Positions 20,484 through 29,643 of a stretch of 64,000 nucleotides of DNA are shown here, in pieces (positions within the stretch are counted from its first letter, which is position 1; every line of letters starts with the position of its first letter). The notes beneath the pieces are model-generated. The model was not told the DNA's origin. It searched no databases and saw only the letters and a list, made by a program, of their open reading frames with translations. Both the position numbers and the translations under genes were made by a program. Source of the DNA: Pelomonas sp. Root1217 (lineage in GTDB: Bacteria > Pseudomonadota > Gammaproteobacteria > Burkholderiales > Burkholderiaceae_C); assembly GCF_001425705.1 (NCBI RefSeq), contig NZ_LMDC01000028.1, forward strand, positions 849,536-913,535, read 5' to 3'.

Positions 20484-22522
20484 CCCGCGACGCGCTTGGC
20501 CACCAGCGTCAGGATCTCGTAGCTCGCGCATAGCTCGCCGCGCTGGTTGGTCACCGCCACGTCCCAACCGATGACGCCTTGCGCCGGCTGGTCGTCGCGC
20601 GGCGGGCGATCAATCTTGCGCTTGGCGGTCAGGCGCGCCTGGATGGTGTCACCGATGGCCACCGGCGTGACAAAGCGCAGGTTCTCTAGGCCGTAGTTGG
20701 CCAGCACCGGGCCGGGCGCCGGGCTGACGAAGAGGCCTGCCGCCGCCGACAGCACGAAGTAGCCGTGGGCGATGCGCTGGCCGAACGGCGACTCCCTGGC
20801 CGCGACTTCGTCGAAGTGCATGTAGAAGTAGTCGCCCGACAGGCCGCCGAAGGCGACGATGTCGGCCTCGCCGACGGTGCGGCGGTGCGTCAGCAGGCTC
20901 ATGCCCACCTCGACGTCCTCGAAGTAGCGACGGAACGGGTGGATCTCGCTCTCGGTGACCGCGCCACCGCGCTGGTACTCGCCGGTGATGGCCGAGATCA
21001 TCGTCGGCGAGCCCTGCACGGCGCAGCGCTGCAGGTAGTGCTTCACCGCGCGCAGGCCACCCAGTTCCTCGCCGCCGCCCGCGCGGCCAGGGCCGCCGTG
21101 CTTGAGCTTGGGCAGCGGCGAACCATGGCCGGTGTTCTCCAGCGCGGCTTCGCGGTCCAGCACCAGCATGCGGCCATGCCAGGCGGCAAAGGTCGGCACA
21201 GCTTGCGCAGCGAGCGCCGGCGTCTTCGTGCAGATGGTGCCGACGAGGCTGCCGCGGCCCAGCGTCGCCAGGTGCAGGGCCTCCTCGAAATCGCCGTAGG
21301 GCAGCAGCGTCGTCACCGGGCCGAAGGCTTCCAGGTGATGGGCGTCGCTGGCCGCGGAGTCGCGTGCCAGCAGCAGCGTCGGGGCGAAGAACGCGCCGTC
21401 GCTGACACCTTCGCCCTTGGGCGCAAAACCGTCGCGCCCGGACAGCAGCAGCTCGCAGTTCTCGGCCAACTGGGCGACGCGTTCGGTCACGTCGGCCTGC
21501 TGCGCCTTGCTGGCCAGCGCGCCCATGCGCACGCCTTCGACAGCCGGGTCACCCACCACCGTCTTGGACAAGCGCGCCTTCAGTGCAGTGGCCACCGCAT
21601 CGACGAGCGAGGCCGGCACGATGGCGCGGCGGATGGCCGTGCACTTCTGGCCGGCCTTGGCCGTCATCTCGCGGGCCACTTCCTTGACGAAGAGGTCGAA
21701 CTCCGGGTCGTCCGGCGTCACGTCCGGCGCCAGGATGGCGCAGTTCAGGCTGTCGGCCTCGGCGTTGAAGGGGATGCTCTTTTTCAGCAGGTTCGGATGG
21801 GCCTTCAGCATCAGCGCGGTATCGGCACTGCCGGTGAAGGTGACGACGTCGGACTCGTCCAGCCGCTCGAACAGGTCGCCCGTGCCGCCGATGATGAGCT
21901 GCAGTGCGCCGGCCGGCACCAGGCCCGAGTCGACAATGAGGCGCACGCAGGCCTCGGCCACATAGCTGGTCGCCGTGGCAGGCTTGACCAAGCAGGGCAT
22001 GCCAGCCAGGAAGCTTGGTGCGAACTTCTCCAGCATCCCCCACATCGGGAAGTTGAAGGCGTTGATGTGCAGGGCCACGCCACGCTTGGGCACCATCACA
22101 TGGCTGCCGATGAAGTGGTTGTCGGCACCCAGCCGCATCGGCGGGCCTTCGTGCAGCACGTTGCTGCTGGGCAGGTCCTTGCCGCCGATGGAGGCGTAGG
22201 CGAACAGCGTGCCAATGCCACCTTCAATGTCGATCCAGGAGTCGCTGCGCGTCGCACCGGTGTGGGCGCTGATTGCGTAGAGCTCTTCCTTGCGCTCCAT
22301 CAGGTAGGCGGCCAGCGCCTTCAGCACGCGGGCGCGGTCCTGGAAGTGCGTGCGCAGCAGGCTGGGCAGAGCCGTGCCGCGCGCGAAGGCCATGGCCTCG
22401 GCGAAATCCAGGCCCTCTTCATGCGTGTGTGCGACGACACGGCCGTTGATGGCGCTGGCCAACGGCTTGGCGGCGCGCTCGCCGACCCAGCGGCCGGCGA
22501 TATAGCTCTGCAGCGTGCTCAC
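20480..22522 (-). CDS. paaZ: Bifunctional oxepin-CoA hydrolase / 3-oxo-5,6-dehydrosuberyl-CoA semialdehyde dehydrogenase
   Basis: A 680-residue fusion enzyme opening the oxepin-CoA ring and oxidising the resulting semialdehyde in the aerobic phenylacetate pathway. The N-terminal aldehyde dehydrogenase (about 1-520) has the general-base Glu in NAEADSLNC and nucleophile C294 in AGQKCTAIRR. The C-terminal MaoC-like hot-dog hydratase (about 545-670) has FGGLSGDYFYMHFDEVAA and HGYFVLSAAAGLF. The start is GTG 22522 overlapping the upstream stop as GTGA; this aligns the N terminus (STLQSYIAGRWVG) with E. coli PaaZ. An alternative GTG lies at 22537. Both domains look intact. Confidence 0.95.
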   Translation of the reverse strand: MSTLQSYIAGRWVGERAAKPLASAINGRVVAHTHEEGLDFAEAMAFARGTALPSLLRTHFQDRARVLKALAAYLMERKEELYAISAHTGATRSDSWIDIEGGIGTLFAYASIGGKDLPSSNVLHEGPPMRLGADNHFIGSHVMVPKRGVALHINAFNFPMWGMLEKFAPSFLAGMPCLVKPATATSYVAEACVRLIVDSGLVPAGALQLIIGGTGDLFERLDESDVVTFTGSADTALMLKAHPNLLKKSIPFNAEADSLNCAILAPDVTPDDPEFDLFVKEVAREMTAKAGQKCTAIRRAIVPASLVDAVATALKARLSKTVVGDPAVEGVRMGALASKAQQADVTERVAQLAENCELLLSGRDGFAPKGEGVSDGAFFAPTLLLARDSAASDAHHLEAFGPVTTLLPYGDFEEALHLATLGRGSLVGTICTKTPALAAQAVPTFAAWHGRMLVLDREAALENTGHGSPLPKLKHGGPGRAGGGEELGGLRAVKHYLQRCAVQGSPTMISAITGEYQRGGAVTESEIHPFRRYFEDVEVGMSLLTHRRTVGEADIVAFGGLSGDYFYMHFDEVAARESPFGQRIAHGYFVLSAAAGLFVSPAPGPVLANYGLENLRFVTPVAIGDTIQARLTAKRKIDRPPRDDQPAQGVIGWDVAVTNQRGELCASYEILTLVAKRVAG

Positions 22523-23664
22523 TTCAGCAACACCCACTGGCCGTCCTTGATCTGCACCATCACGCGAGCGCGCTGGTCCAGGCCCAGGTGATCACCCGAG
22601 GACATGGTGTAGACGCCATGCGCGCCGGCCAGGTTCTTCACGTTCTCCAGCGCATCGCGCAGCGCGGCGCGAAAGGCGGGCGTGCCAGGTTGCGCCTTCT
22701 TCAGCGCCTCGGGCGCGGCGGCGGCGAGCAGCAGGCCGGCGTCCCAGGCATGGCCGCCAAAGGTTGAGACCGAGCCTTTGCCGTGGGCGGCCTCGTATTT
22801 GGCGATGTAGTCCTGGGCGCTCTTCTTCACCGGATGGTCGGCCGGCAGCTGGGCCGCGACCAGCACCGGGCCGGCGGGCAGCAGCGTGCCTTCGACATCC
22901 TTGCCGCCGACGCGCAGGAAGTCGTTGTTGGCAATGCCGTGGGTCTGGTAGATCTTGCCGGCATAGCCGCGCTCCTTCAGCGCCTTCTGCGGCAGCGCGG
23001 CGGGCGTGCCTGAGCCAGCGATGAGGATGGCATCAGGCCTGGCGGCGACGAGCTTGAGCACCTGGCCGGTGACGGAGGTATCCGTGCGGTTGTAGCGTTC
23101 GCTCGCAACGATGTTGAGCTTCTTGGTCGCGGCAATCTTGTTGAACTCGCCCCACCAGCCTTCACCGTAGGCATCGGCAAAGCCGATGAAACCGGCCGTC
23201 TTGATGCCGTTGTCGACCATGTGGGTCACGATGGCCAGGGCCATCATGATGTCGTTCTGCGGCGTCTTGAAGACCCAGCGCTTCTTGGCGTCCACCGGCT
23301 CAACGATGCGGGCCGAAGCCGCCATCGAGATCATCGGCGTGCCGGACTCCGACACCGCGTCGATCATCGCCAGCGAGTTGGGCGTGACGGTGGAGCCGAT
23401 GACGATGTCGACCTTGTTCTCGGTGATGAACTTGCGCGTGTTGGCGACGGCCGTCGTTGTGTCCGAGGCGTCATCCAGCACGATGTAGTTGACCTTCTGG
23501 CCGCCGAGGGCCGTCGGCATCAGCGCGACAGTGTTCTTTTCCGGGATTCCGAGCGAGGCCGCCGGGCCGGTGGCAGACAGCGTGACGCCGACAGTGATGT
23601 CAGCCTGGGCCGCCAGGCTCAGCGTGGCGGCCAGGGCCAGGGCGAGTTGTTTGAATGGCTTCAT
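22519..23664 (-). CDS. Branched-chain-amino-acid-type ABC transporter substrate-binding protein
   Basis: A 381-residue periplasmic binding protein (Leu/Ile/Val-binding type). It starts at 23664 with a signal peptide (LALALAATLSLAAQA) and continues DITVGVTLSATGPAASLG, the usual first lobe. It lies between paaR and paaZ, 29 bp after the regulator and overlapping paaZ, so it is part of the paa operon. Paired permease and ATPase genes are not in the window. Its ligand is probably phenylacetate or a related aromatic acid rather than an amino acid (inference from context); if so it may share permeases coded elsewhere. Confidence 0.88.
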   Translation of the reverse strand: MKPFKQLALALAATLSLAAQADITVGVTLSATGPAASLGIPEKNTVALMPTALGGQKVNYIVLDDASDTTTAVANTRKFITENKVDIVIGSTVTPNSLAMIDAVSESGTPMISMAASARIVEPVDAKKRWVFKTPQNDIMMALAIVTHMVDNGIKTAGFIGFADAYGEGWWGEFNKIAATKKLNIVASERYNRTDTSVTGQVLKLVAARPDAILIAGSGTPAALPQKALKERGYAGKIYQTHGIANNDFLRVGGKDVEGTLLPAGPVLVAAQLPADHPVKKSAQDYIAKYEAAHGKGSVSTFGGHAWDAGLLLAAAAPEALKKAQPGTPAFRAALRDALENVKNLAGAHGVYTMSSGDHLGLDQRARVMVQIKDGQWVLLK

Positions 23665-23693
23665 GGGGTCGTCTCCTCGGGATGTCATCGGGG

Positions 23694-24311
23694 TTATGGA
23701 ACGAGGGCGGGCTGGCGCAGTTGCACCGCGCCGAGGCCACCAAAGAACAGATCGCTGACCAGGGTAGCGAGTGCCTCGTGCGTGAGCTCGCCGTCGGGCC
23801 GCAGCCAGGTGAAGGTCCAGTTGATCATGCCAAAAAGCAGCATGGTCAGCGGCTTGTGCAGCTTGGCTTCGCGCAGCTCGGGCCGCAGCAGGCAGATGGC
23901 CGCGGCGAACTCGCTGACGACGCGGCGCTCCACGTCGAGCAGGCGTTCACGTTCGACGTCGGCGAGAAACTTGATCTCGCTGGTCAGCACGCGGTGCTGG
24001 GCCTGGGCGTCGGCATAGGAACGCGTGAAGCGCTCGATGAGGGCGCGCAACTGCGCGTCGGGCGCCAGCTGCCGCGCCTTGACCTCTTCCACCAGCGCCA
24101 GCAGCGCATGCACATGGCTGTCGCAGATCTGGGCCAGCAGCTCCTGTTTGTCCTGGAAGTAGTGATACAGCGTCGGCTTGGCCACGCCGCAGGCCTCGGC
24201 GACCTGGTTCATGGATGTGGCGCTGAAGCCCTGCTCGGCGAACAGGCGGGCGGCAGCGGCGAGGATGTCCTCACGCTGGGCTTCGAAGCCAGGGGCGCGT
24301 TTGCGGGCCAT
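23694..24311 (-). CDS. paaR: TetR-family regulator of the paa operon (PaaR-like)
   Basis: A 205-residue TetR-type repressor. The helix-turn-helix is at about 28-52 (TSMNQVAEACGVAKPTLYHYFQDK); the remaining helices form a ligand and dimer domain. Start at ATG 24311 shares bases with the paaE stop (TGATG); an in-frame start at 24365 would lie inside paaE. It sits within the operon it most likely controls, and the perfect palindrome at 30458-30471 over the operon start is the obvious operator. Phenylacetyl-CoA is the known inducer of PaaR in other betaproteobacteria. Autoregulation follows if it is co-transcribed. Confidence 0.85.
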   Translation of the reverse strand: MARKRAPGFEAQREDILAAAARLFAEQGFSATSMNQVAEACGVAKPTLYHYFQDKQELLAQICDSHVHALLALVEEVKARQLAPDAQLRALIERFTRSYADAQAQHRVLTSEIKFLADVERERLLDVERRVVSEFAAAICLLRPELREAKLHKPLTMLLFGMINWTFTWLRPDGELTHEALATLVSDLFFGGLGAVQLRQPALVP

Positions 24312-25369
24312 CAGCGCTCGTCGAAAGAGATGACGACCTTTTCGGTCAATGGATGCGCTTGGCAACTGAGGATGAAGCCGGCAGCCACCTCCGCCTTGTC
24401 GAGCGCGAAGTTCTTGTCCATGCGCACCTCGCCCTCGATGAGTTTGCAGCGGCAGGTGGAGCAGACGCCGCTCTTGCAGGAGAAGGGCACGTCCATGCCT
24501 TCGCGGGCGGCGGCGTCGAGCAGGCTGGGGTCGCTGGAATGGAACTCGATCTCGCGCGAGAGGCCGTCGCGGATGACGGTCACCCGGGCTTGCGGCGCAT
24601 CGCCGGGCTTGACCTCGTGCGGCACCGGCCGGCCGGACAGCGTCTCCGGCGTGCCGAAGCGCTCGATGTGGATTCGCTCTGCCGGGATGCCCGCGCCCCG
24701 CAGCGCGGCCTCGGCCTGGTCGTTCATCTCGAAGGGGCCGCAGACGAAGACCTCGTCCACGCTGCCTGGCGGCACCGGGCCGGCCAGGAAGGCGCTGAGC
24801 TTGCCGGCGTCCAGGCGCCCGCCGTACAGCGGCGCATCGACCACCTCGCGGCTGAAGATCAGGTGCAGCGACAGTCGCGTCATGAAGCGGTTCTTCAGGT
24901 CTTCGAGTTCTTCCTTGAACATCGTCGACGCGGTGCGGCGGTTCGAATAGATCAGCGTCGCCCGTGCCGCCGGCTCACGCTCCAGCAACGCCGTCAGGAT
25001 GGCAATGATCGGCGTGATGCCTGAGCCGCCGGCGATGAAGAGTACGTGACGACCGTCCTCGGACTTGGGCAGGACGAAGCGACCTTGCGGCGGATACGAC
25101 TCGATCACGTCACCGGGCTTCAGCTGATCGTGCACCCAGCTGGAGAAGGCGCCGCCATCGACGCGGCGAATGCCGACCTGCAGGCGGCGGTCGGAGCAGA
25201 TGGAGTAGCTGCGACGCAGTTCCTGGCCGCCGACGCTGGCGCGCAGTGTCAGGTACTGACCTGGCTCGAACGCAAAGCCCTCGGGCGGGGCGTCGAAGCC
25301 GACGACCATCGCGTCGTCGGTGTCGCGTTCGACGCTGCTCACGCGCAGGGGGTGGAAGTGAAGTGCCAT
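24311..25369 (-). CDS. paaE: Phenylacetyl-CoA epoxidase, reductase subunit
   Basis: A 352-residue flavin and iron-sulfur reductase passing electrons from NAD(P)H to the PaaABC di-iron centre. The order is FAD-binding (RRSYSICS near 54-61), NAD-binding (HVLFIAGGSGITPIIAIL near 110-125, VCGPFEM near 208) and a C-terminal plant-type [2Fe-2S] ferredoxin domain (about 265-352). The latter has the CKSGVCSTCRCKL ligands plus a final Cys in FILSCQAHP. All four cluster cysteines are present. It follows paaD with 1 bp between and overlaps paaR. Confidence 0.96.
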   Translation of the reverse strand: MALHFHPLRVSSVERDTDDAMVVGFDAPPEGFAFEPGQYLTLRASVGGQELRRSYSICSDRRLQVGIRRVDGGAFSSWVHDQLKPGDVIESYPPQGRFVLPKSEDGRHVLFIAGGSGITPIIAILTALLEREPAARATLIYSNRRTASTMFKEELEDLKNRFMTRLSLHLIFSREVVDAPLYGGRLDAGKLSAFLAGPVPPGSVDEVFVCGPFEMNDQAEAALRGAGIPAERIHIERFGTPETLSGRPVPHEVKPGDAPQARVTVIRDGLSREIEFHSSDPSLLDAAAREGMDVPFSCKSGVCSTCRCKLIEGEVRMDKNFALDKAEVAAGFILSCQAHPLTEKVVISFDER

Positions 25370-25370
25370 C

Positions 25371-25838
25371 TCAGATGGGTTTGAAGTATTCGAAGGGTTC
25401 GAGGCACTCGATGCAGCGCCACGTGGACTTGCACGCGGTGGAGCCGAAGCGCGACAGCTGTTCCGTGCGGCCGCTGTCGCAGCGCGGGCAGCGCAGCCGC
25501 GGCACGATGCGGATGGCCTGCTCGCCGCTGCACTGCGGCGGCACGATGCCGTACTGCTGCAGCTTCGCGCGGCCCTCGGGCGTGATCCAGTCGGTGCTCC
25601 AGGCCGGCGCGCGCCGCATCGTCACCGTCACGTCGCCGAACTCGGCCAGCGCCGCACGCACGTCGTCGGCGATCAGCTCGGTGGCCGGGCAACCGCTGTA
25701 GGTCGGCGTCAGCACGACCTCGACGCCCGAAGCTGTCTCGCGCAGGTCGCGCACGATGCCCAGCTCCACCAGGCTGACCGCCGGGATCTCGGGGTCGGGC
25801 ACGGCGGCGAGCTTGGCGCGGGCGGATTCCAGGTTCAC
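25371..25838 (-). CDS. paaD: Phenylacetyl-CoA epoxidase maturation subunit PaaD
   Basis: About 155 residues. The N-terminal MIP18/DUF59-like domain has the signature PDPEIPAVSLVELGIV and TPTYSGCPATELI. The C-terminal zinc-ribbon-like part has RCPRC, then ACKSTWRCIECLEPF, i.e. paired CxxC motifs. PaaD is needed for activity of the epoxidase, probably for its metal centre, though its exact task is not settled. The start is GTG: 25838 gives a 4-bp GTGA overlap with the paaC stop and is preferred over GTG 25841. Confidence 0.93.
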   Translation of the reverse strand: MNLESARAKLAAVPDPEIPAVSLVELGIVRDLRETASGVEVVLTPTYSGCPATELIADDVRAALAEFGDVTVTMRRAPAWSTDWITPEGRAKLQQYGIVPPQCSGEQAIRIVPRLRCPRCDSGRTEQLSRFGSTACKSTWRCIECLEPFEYFKPI

Positions 25839-26599
25839 CACACGCCTCCGGGATACATGCGTTGCAGGTGCTGCATCGTCGCCAGCATGCGGCCCATGTG
25901 CTCGCTGTGGATGCCGTCGATGCCGTGCGGCTGCATCGCGCTTTCACGTGGCAACGTCAGAGTCGCTTCCTGCATCAGCGTGGCCCAGCGGGCGCGCCAT
26001 TCGGGCTCCAGCACGTTCCACGCCGGGCCTATGCCGTCCACGCCATCAGCGGCGAACAACTCGTTGAAGTAGGGCCACAGCACGTTCAGCGCCGCCTGCA
26101 TGCGTGCCTTGGATTCGTCCGTGCCGTCGCCCAGGCGCACGACCCAGTCGCTGCTGTGCTGGCGGTGATAGCGCACTTCCTTCAGCGACTTGGCGGCGAT
26201 GCCGGCCAGTTCGGTGTCGAGGCTGGTCTGCAGGCGGTCGTACAACAGCTCCAGCCAGATCGCCACAGCCGCGTTGCGCACGACGGTCAGTGCGAAGTCG
26301 CGCCCGCCGCCACCGTCGCTCGGGCTGGCCGCCGCGTTGGGCAGTTCGACAAGCACGATGTTGCGGTAGTCGCGTTCCTCGCGCAGGAAGGCGAGCTGGT
26401 CCTCATCGCGGCCGGTACCTTCCAGTTGGCCGGCGTGGGTCAGCAGCGCACGCGCCTGTCCGAGCAGGTCCAACGCGATGTTGGACAGCGCAAGGTCTTC
26501 CTCCAGCACCGGTGCGTGGCCGGCCCATTCGGACAGGCGCTGGCTGTGGATGAGGCAGGTGTCGCCCAAGCGCAGGACGTAGGTGGTCTTGGCGTCCAT
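25835..26599 (-). CDS. paaC: Phenylacetyl-CoA epoxidase, structural subunit PaaC
   Basis: A 254-residue ferritin-like protein pairing with PaaA. It contains HSQRLSEWAGHAPVLEEDLALSN-type helices and RDYRNIVLVELPN in the family order, but not a full set of metal ligands, as expected for the structural subunit. Start at ATG 26599 overlaps the paaB stop (TGATG); the preceding GTG at 26602 is less likely. Together with PaaA and PaaB it makes the oxygenase core that epoxidises phenylacetyl-CoA using O2. Confidence 0.95.
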   Translation of the reverse strand: MDAKTTYVLRLGDTCLIHSQRLSEWAGHAPVLEEDLALSNIALDLLGQARALLTHAGQLEGTGRDEDQLAFLREERDYRNIVLVELPNAAASPSDGGGGRDFALTVVRNAAVAIWLELLYDRLQTSLDTELAGIAAKSLKEVRYHRQHSSDWVVRLGDGTDESKARMQAALNVLWPYFNELFAADGVDGIGPAWNVLEPEWRARWATLMQEATLTLPRESAMQPHGIDGIHSEHMGRMLATMQHLQRMYPGGVW

Positions 26600-26892
26600 C
26601 ACATGTGGTTCAGTTCGTCCGGCAGTTCATAGAACGTCGGATGGCGGTAGACCTTGTCGTCGGCCGGATCGAACAGGCTGCCCTTCTCCGTCGGGTCGCT
26701 GGCCACGATCTGCTCGGAGCGCACAACCCAGATGCTGGTGCCTTCCTGGCGGCGCGTGTAGACGTCGCGCGCCATCTGGATGGCCATGGGCGCATCGGCC
26801 GCGTGCAAGCTGCCGCAGTGCTTGTGGTCCAGGCCCGCCTTGCTGCGCACAAAGACCTCCCAGAGAGGCCACTCGTTTTTCGGATTGCTCAT
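26599..26892 (-). CDS. paaB: Phenylacetyl-CoA epoxidase subunit PaaB
   Basis: A 97-residue small subunit that bridges PaaAC dimers. The sequence follows the family from WPLWEVFVRSKAGLDHKHCGSLHA through MALAIQMARDVYTRR-like helix to IWVVRSEQI and YRHPTFYELPDELNHM. No catalytic residues are expected. It sits 12 bp after paaA and overlaps paaC, consistent with fixed stoichiometry by coupled translation. Confidence 0.96.
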   Translation of the reverse strand: MSNPKNEWPLWEVFVRSKAGLDHKHCGSLHAADAPMAIQMARDVYTRRQEGTSIWVVRSEQIVASDPTEKGSLFDPADDKVYRHPTFYELPDELNHM

Positions 26893-26904
26893 TTTCTATT
26901 GTCC

Positions 26905-27909
26905 TCAGGCGGCTTGCGCCTTGGTGGCCTGCTTGCGCGCATGGACCAAGGCCGCGTCACGCACCCAGGCGCCGTCGCCCCAGGCCTTGTTGCGAGCGGC
27001 CAGGCGCTCACGGTTGCAGGGGCCTTCGCCGCCCACCACGCGCCAGAACTCGCTCCAGTCGATGTCGCCGAAGTCATAAGCGTCGCGCTCGGCGTTCCAT
27101 TTCAGCGCCGGGTCCGGCACGGTCACGCCGAGGATGTCGGCTTGGGGAATGGTCGCGTCGACGAACTTCTGGCGCAGCTGGTCGTTGGTGACGCGCTTGA
27201 TGCCCCAGCGCATGCTCTGCTCGGAGTTCGGCGAGTCCTTGTCCGCCGGGCCGAACATCATCAGCGACGGCCACCACCAGCGGTTCACGGCGTCCTGCAC
27301 CATGGCCTTTTGTTGGTCCGTGCCCTTCTGCATCATCGTCAGCAGGCTTTCATAGCCCTGGCGCTGATGGAAGCTCTCCTCGCGGCAGACGCGGATCATG
27401 GCCCGCGCATACGGCGCATACGAACACCTGCACAGCGGCACCTGGTTCATGATGGCCGCGCCGTCCACCAGCCAGCCGATGACGCCGATGTCGGCCCAGG
27501 TCAGCGTCGGGTAATTGAAGATGGAGCTGTACTTGGCCTTGCCCGACAGAAGCGCCTCGGTCATCTCGTCGCGGCTGGTGCCCAGGGTCTCGGCCGCGGC
27601 GTAGAGGTATAGGCCGTGGCCGCCCTCGTCCTGCACCTTGGCCAGCAGGATGGCCTTGCGCTTGAGCGTCGGCGCACGCGTGATCCAGTTGCCCTCGGGC
27701 AACATGCCGACGATCTCGCTGTGCGCGTGCTGGCTGATCTGGCGCACCAACGTCTTGCGGTAGTGCTCGGGCATCCAGTCCTTGGCCTCGATGAAGTCGC
27801 CGGCGTCGATGCGGGCTTCAAACGCCTCCTCGCGCTGCAGGTCCTCCGCGGACTTCACGACCTTGGGCTTAGCTTCACGAGCCATCAGGTCCATCGCTTG
27901 CGTGTACAT
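26905..27909 (-). CDS. paaA: Phenylacetyl-CoA epoxidase, catalytic di-iron subunit PaaA
   Basis: A 334-residue catalytic subunit of the multicomponent monooxygenase that converts phenylacetyl-CoA to the ring 1,2-epoxide. Di-iron ligands are seen in [16 protein letters not shown] (Glu), [14 protein letters not shown] (Glu and His), [16 protein letters not shown] and [13 protein letters not shown] (Glu, His). The start is ATG 27909; a second Met lies six residues in. Eleven bp separate it from paaK upstream. All expected catalytic residues appear intact. Confidence 0.97.
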   Translation of the reverse strand: MYTQAMDLMAREAKPKVVKSAEDLQREEAFEARIDAGDFIEAKDWMPEHYRKTLVRQISQHAHSEIVGMLPEGNWITRAPTLKRKAILLAKVQDEGGHGLYLYAAAETLGTSRDEMTEALLSGKAKYSSIFNYPTLTWADIGVIGWLVDGAAIMNQVPLCRCSYAPYARAMIRVCREESFHQRQGYESLLTMMQKGTDQQKAMVQDAVNRWWWPSLMMFGPADKDSPNSEQSMRWGIKRVTNDQLRQKFVDATIPQADILGVTVPDPALKWNAERDAYDFGDIDWSEFWRVVGGEGPCNRERLAARNKAWGDGAWVRDAALVHARKQATKAQAA

Positions 27910-27919
27910 CGCTCGCTCC

Positions 27920-29218
27920 TTACTTCTTGCGTTGGTCCACCACGCGCCGGGCCTTGCCGACCAGCGTGCGTTCGATGGAGTTGTTCGGCTCGACGCTGAT
28001 CGTGGCGGTCACGCCGATCAGGTTCTTGATGCGCTCGGACAGGCGGCGGCCGATGCCGTCATCGGTGGCGCCCAGCGCCAGCTCGCAGCGGATCAGCAGT
28101 TCGTCCAGCGGCCCGTTGCGGCTGACGACGAGCTGGTATTGCCCACCCAGGCCCTTCTCCTGCAGCACCAGCTCCTCCACCTGCGTGGGGAACAGGTTGA
28201 CGCCGCGGATGATGAGCATGTCGTCGCTGCGGCCGACGATCTTGCCCATGCGGCGCATGCTGCGCGAGGTGGGTGGCAGCAGGCGCGTCAGGTCGCGCGT
28301 GCGGTAGCGGATGACGGGCATCGCTTCCTTGGACAGCGACGTGAAGACCAGTTCACCTTCGGACCCGTCGGGCAGCACCCCGCCGGTCTCGGGGTCGATG
28401 ATCTCGGGGTAGAAATGGTCTTCCCAGATGACGGGGCCGTCCTTGCTCTCGATGCATTCGCTGGCCACGCCCGGGCCCATCACTTCGGACAGGCCGTAGA
28501 TGTCGACCGCGTCGATACCGGCGCTGGCCTCGATGTCGCGGCGCATGGCCTCGGTCCAGGGCTCGGCGCCGAAGATGCCGACCTTCAGCGACGACTCGCG
28601 CGCGTCCAGGCCCTGGCGGATGAACTCCTCCACCAGCACCTGCATGTAGCTCGGCGTCACCATGATGATGTCGGGCTTGAAGTCGGTGATCAGCTGCACC
28701 TGCTTCTCGGTCTGGCCGCCGCTCATCGGGATGACGGTGCAGCCCAGCCGCTCGGCGCCGTAGTGCGCGCCCAGGCCCCCAGTGAACAGGCCGTAGCCAT
28801 AGGCCACGTGCACCAGGTCGCCCGCGCGGCCACCGGCGGCGCGGATGGAGCGCGCAACCAGGTTGGCCCAGTGGTCGATGTCCTTCAGCGTGTAGCCCAC
28901 CACCGTCGGCTTGCCCGTCGTGCCCGACGAGGCATGAATGCGCGCCAGCTTTTCGCGCGGCATGGCGAACATGCCGAACGGGTAGTTGGCACGCAGGTCG
29001 TGCTTGGTCGTGAAAGGGAACTTCGCCAGGTCGGCCAGCGTCTTCAGGTCGGACGGGTGCACGCCGGCTTCGTCGAACTTCGCCTTGTAGTGCGGCACGT
29101 TGTCGTAGGCGTGCTGCAGGCTCCAGCGCAGGCGCTCGAGCTGCAGCGCCTGCAACTCGTCGCGGCTGGCGGTTTCGATGGGCTCGAGGTCGCCGGGGGC
29201 AGGTGTCTTGACGGTCAT
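27920..29218 (-). CDS. paaK: Phenylacetate-CoA ligase
   Basis: A 432-residue AMP-forming ligase, the entry enzyme of the pathway: phenylacetate + ATP + CoA to phenylacetyl-CoA. The adenylate loop is [16 protein letters not shown] (about 96-111). Further signatures are [53 protein letters not shown] and [16 protein letters not shown]. Start ATG overlaps the paaI stop by ATGA. Length and order are standard for PaaK. Confidence 0.96.
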   Translation of the reverse strand: MTVKTPAPGDLEPIETASRDELQALQLERLRWSLQHAYDNVPHYKAKFDEAGVHPSDLKTLADLAKFPFTTKHDLRANYPFGMFAMPREKLARIHASSGTTGKPTVVGYTLKDIDHWANLVARSIRAAGGRAGDLVHVAYGYGLFTGGLGAHYGAERLGCTVIPMSGGQTEKQVQLITDFKPDIIMVTPSYMQVLVEEFIRQGLDARESSLKVGIFGAEPWTEAMRRDIEASAGIDAVDIYGLSEVMGPGVASECIESKDGPVIWEDHFYPEIIDPETGGVLPDGSEGELVFTSLSKEAMPVIRYRTRDLTRLLPPTSRSMRRMGKIVGRSDDMLIIRGVNLFPTQVEELVLQEKGLGGQYQLVVSRNGPLDELLIRCELALGATDDGIGRRLSERIKNLIGVTATISVEPNNSIERTLVGKARRVVDQRKK

Positions 29219-29643
29219 GCTTCGAACACCTTTCGTTCACCAAGCCGGCAGGAGCGGCCGCGGAACATCGCGATCAGGTCGCCGTTCTGGTTCTTCACTG
29301 CAATGTCGTACAACCCGGTGCGGCCCGCCAGCGAGGTTTCCTCGGCCGTCGCGGTCAACACGTCGCCCAGCTTGGCGCTCTTCAGAATGTCGATGCCAAA
29401 GCCCGACGCCACCGTCAGCGCATTGCGGGCGTTGCAGGCGAAGGCAAAGGCGGAATCAGCCAGCGTCGCAATCAGGCCGCCATGGCAGATGGCGAATCCG
29501 TTCAGCATGTCGGCACGCACCGTCATCGTCACGACCGCGCGGCCGGGGCCGACCTGGGTGATCGCCATGCCCAGCATCTTGGTCGCGGCATCGTCCGCCA
29601 GCATGACTTCACGGACCTTTTCCGCTACGGCTTGCGCATCCAT
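29215..29643 (-). CDS. paaI: Hydroxyphenylacetyl-CoA thioesterase PaaI
   Basis: A 142-residue hot-dog-fold thioesterase. The key segment is MLNGFAICHGGLIATLADSAFAFACN, with the HGG and catalytic Asp/Asn region of the family, followed by DILKSAKLGDVLTA. PaaI removes CoA from dead-end ring-hydroxylated products and so protects the CoA pool. Start at ATG 29643 overlaps the paaG stop (TGATG); a GTG at 29646 is one codon longer. Confidence 0.94.
   Translation of the reverse strand: MDAQAVAEKVREVMLADDAATKMLGMAITQVGPGRAVVTMTVRADMLNGFAICHGGLIATLADSAFAFACNARNALTVASGFGIDILKSAKLGDVLTATAEETSLAGRTGLYDIAVKNQNGDLIAMFRGRSCRLGERKVFEA

Noticed and set aside
20765-22591. A 608-codon frame antisense to paaZ
   Set aside because: paaZ is certain by motifs; the antisense frame is His/Gln/Arg-rich shadow sequence.
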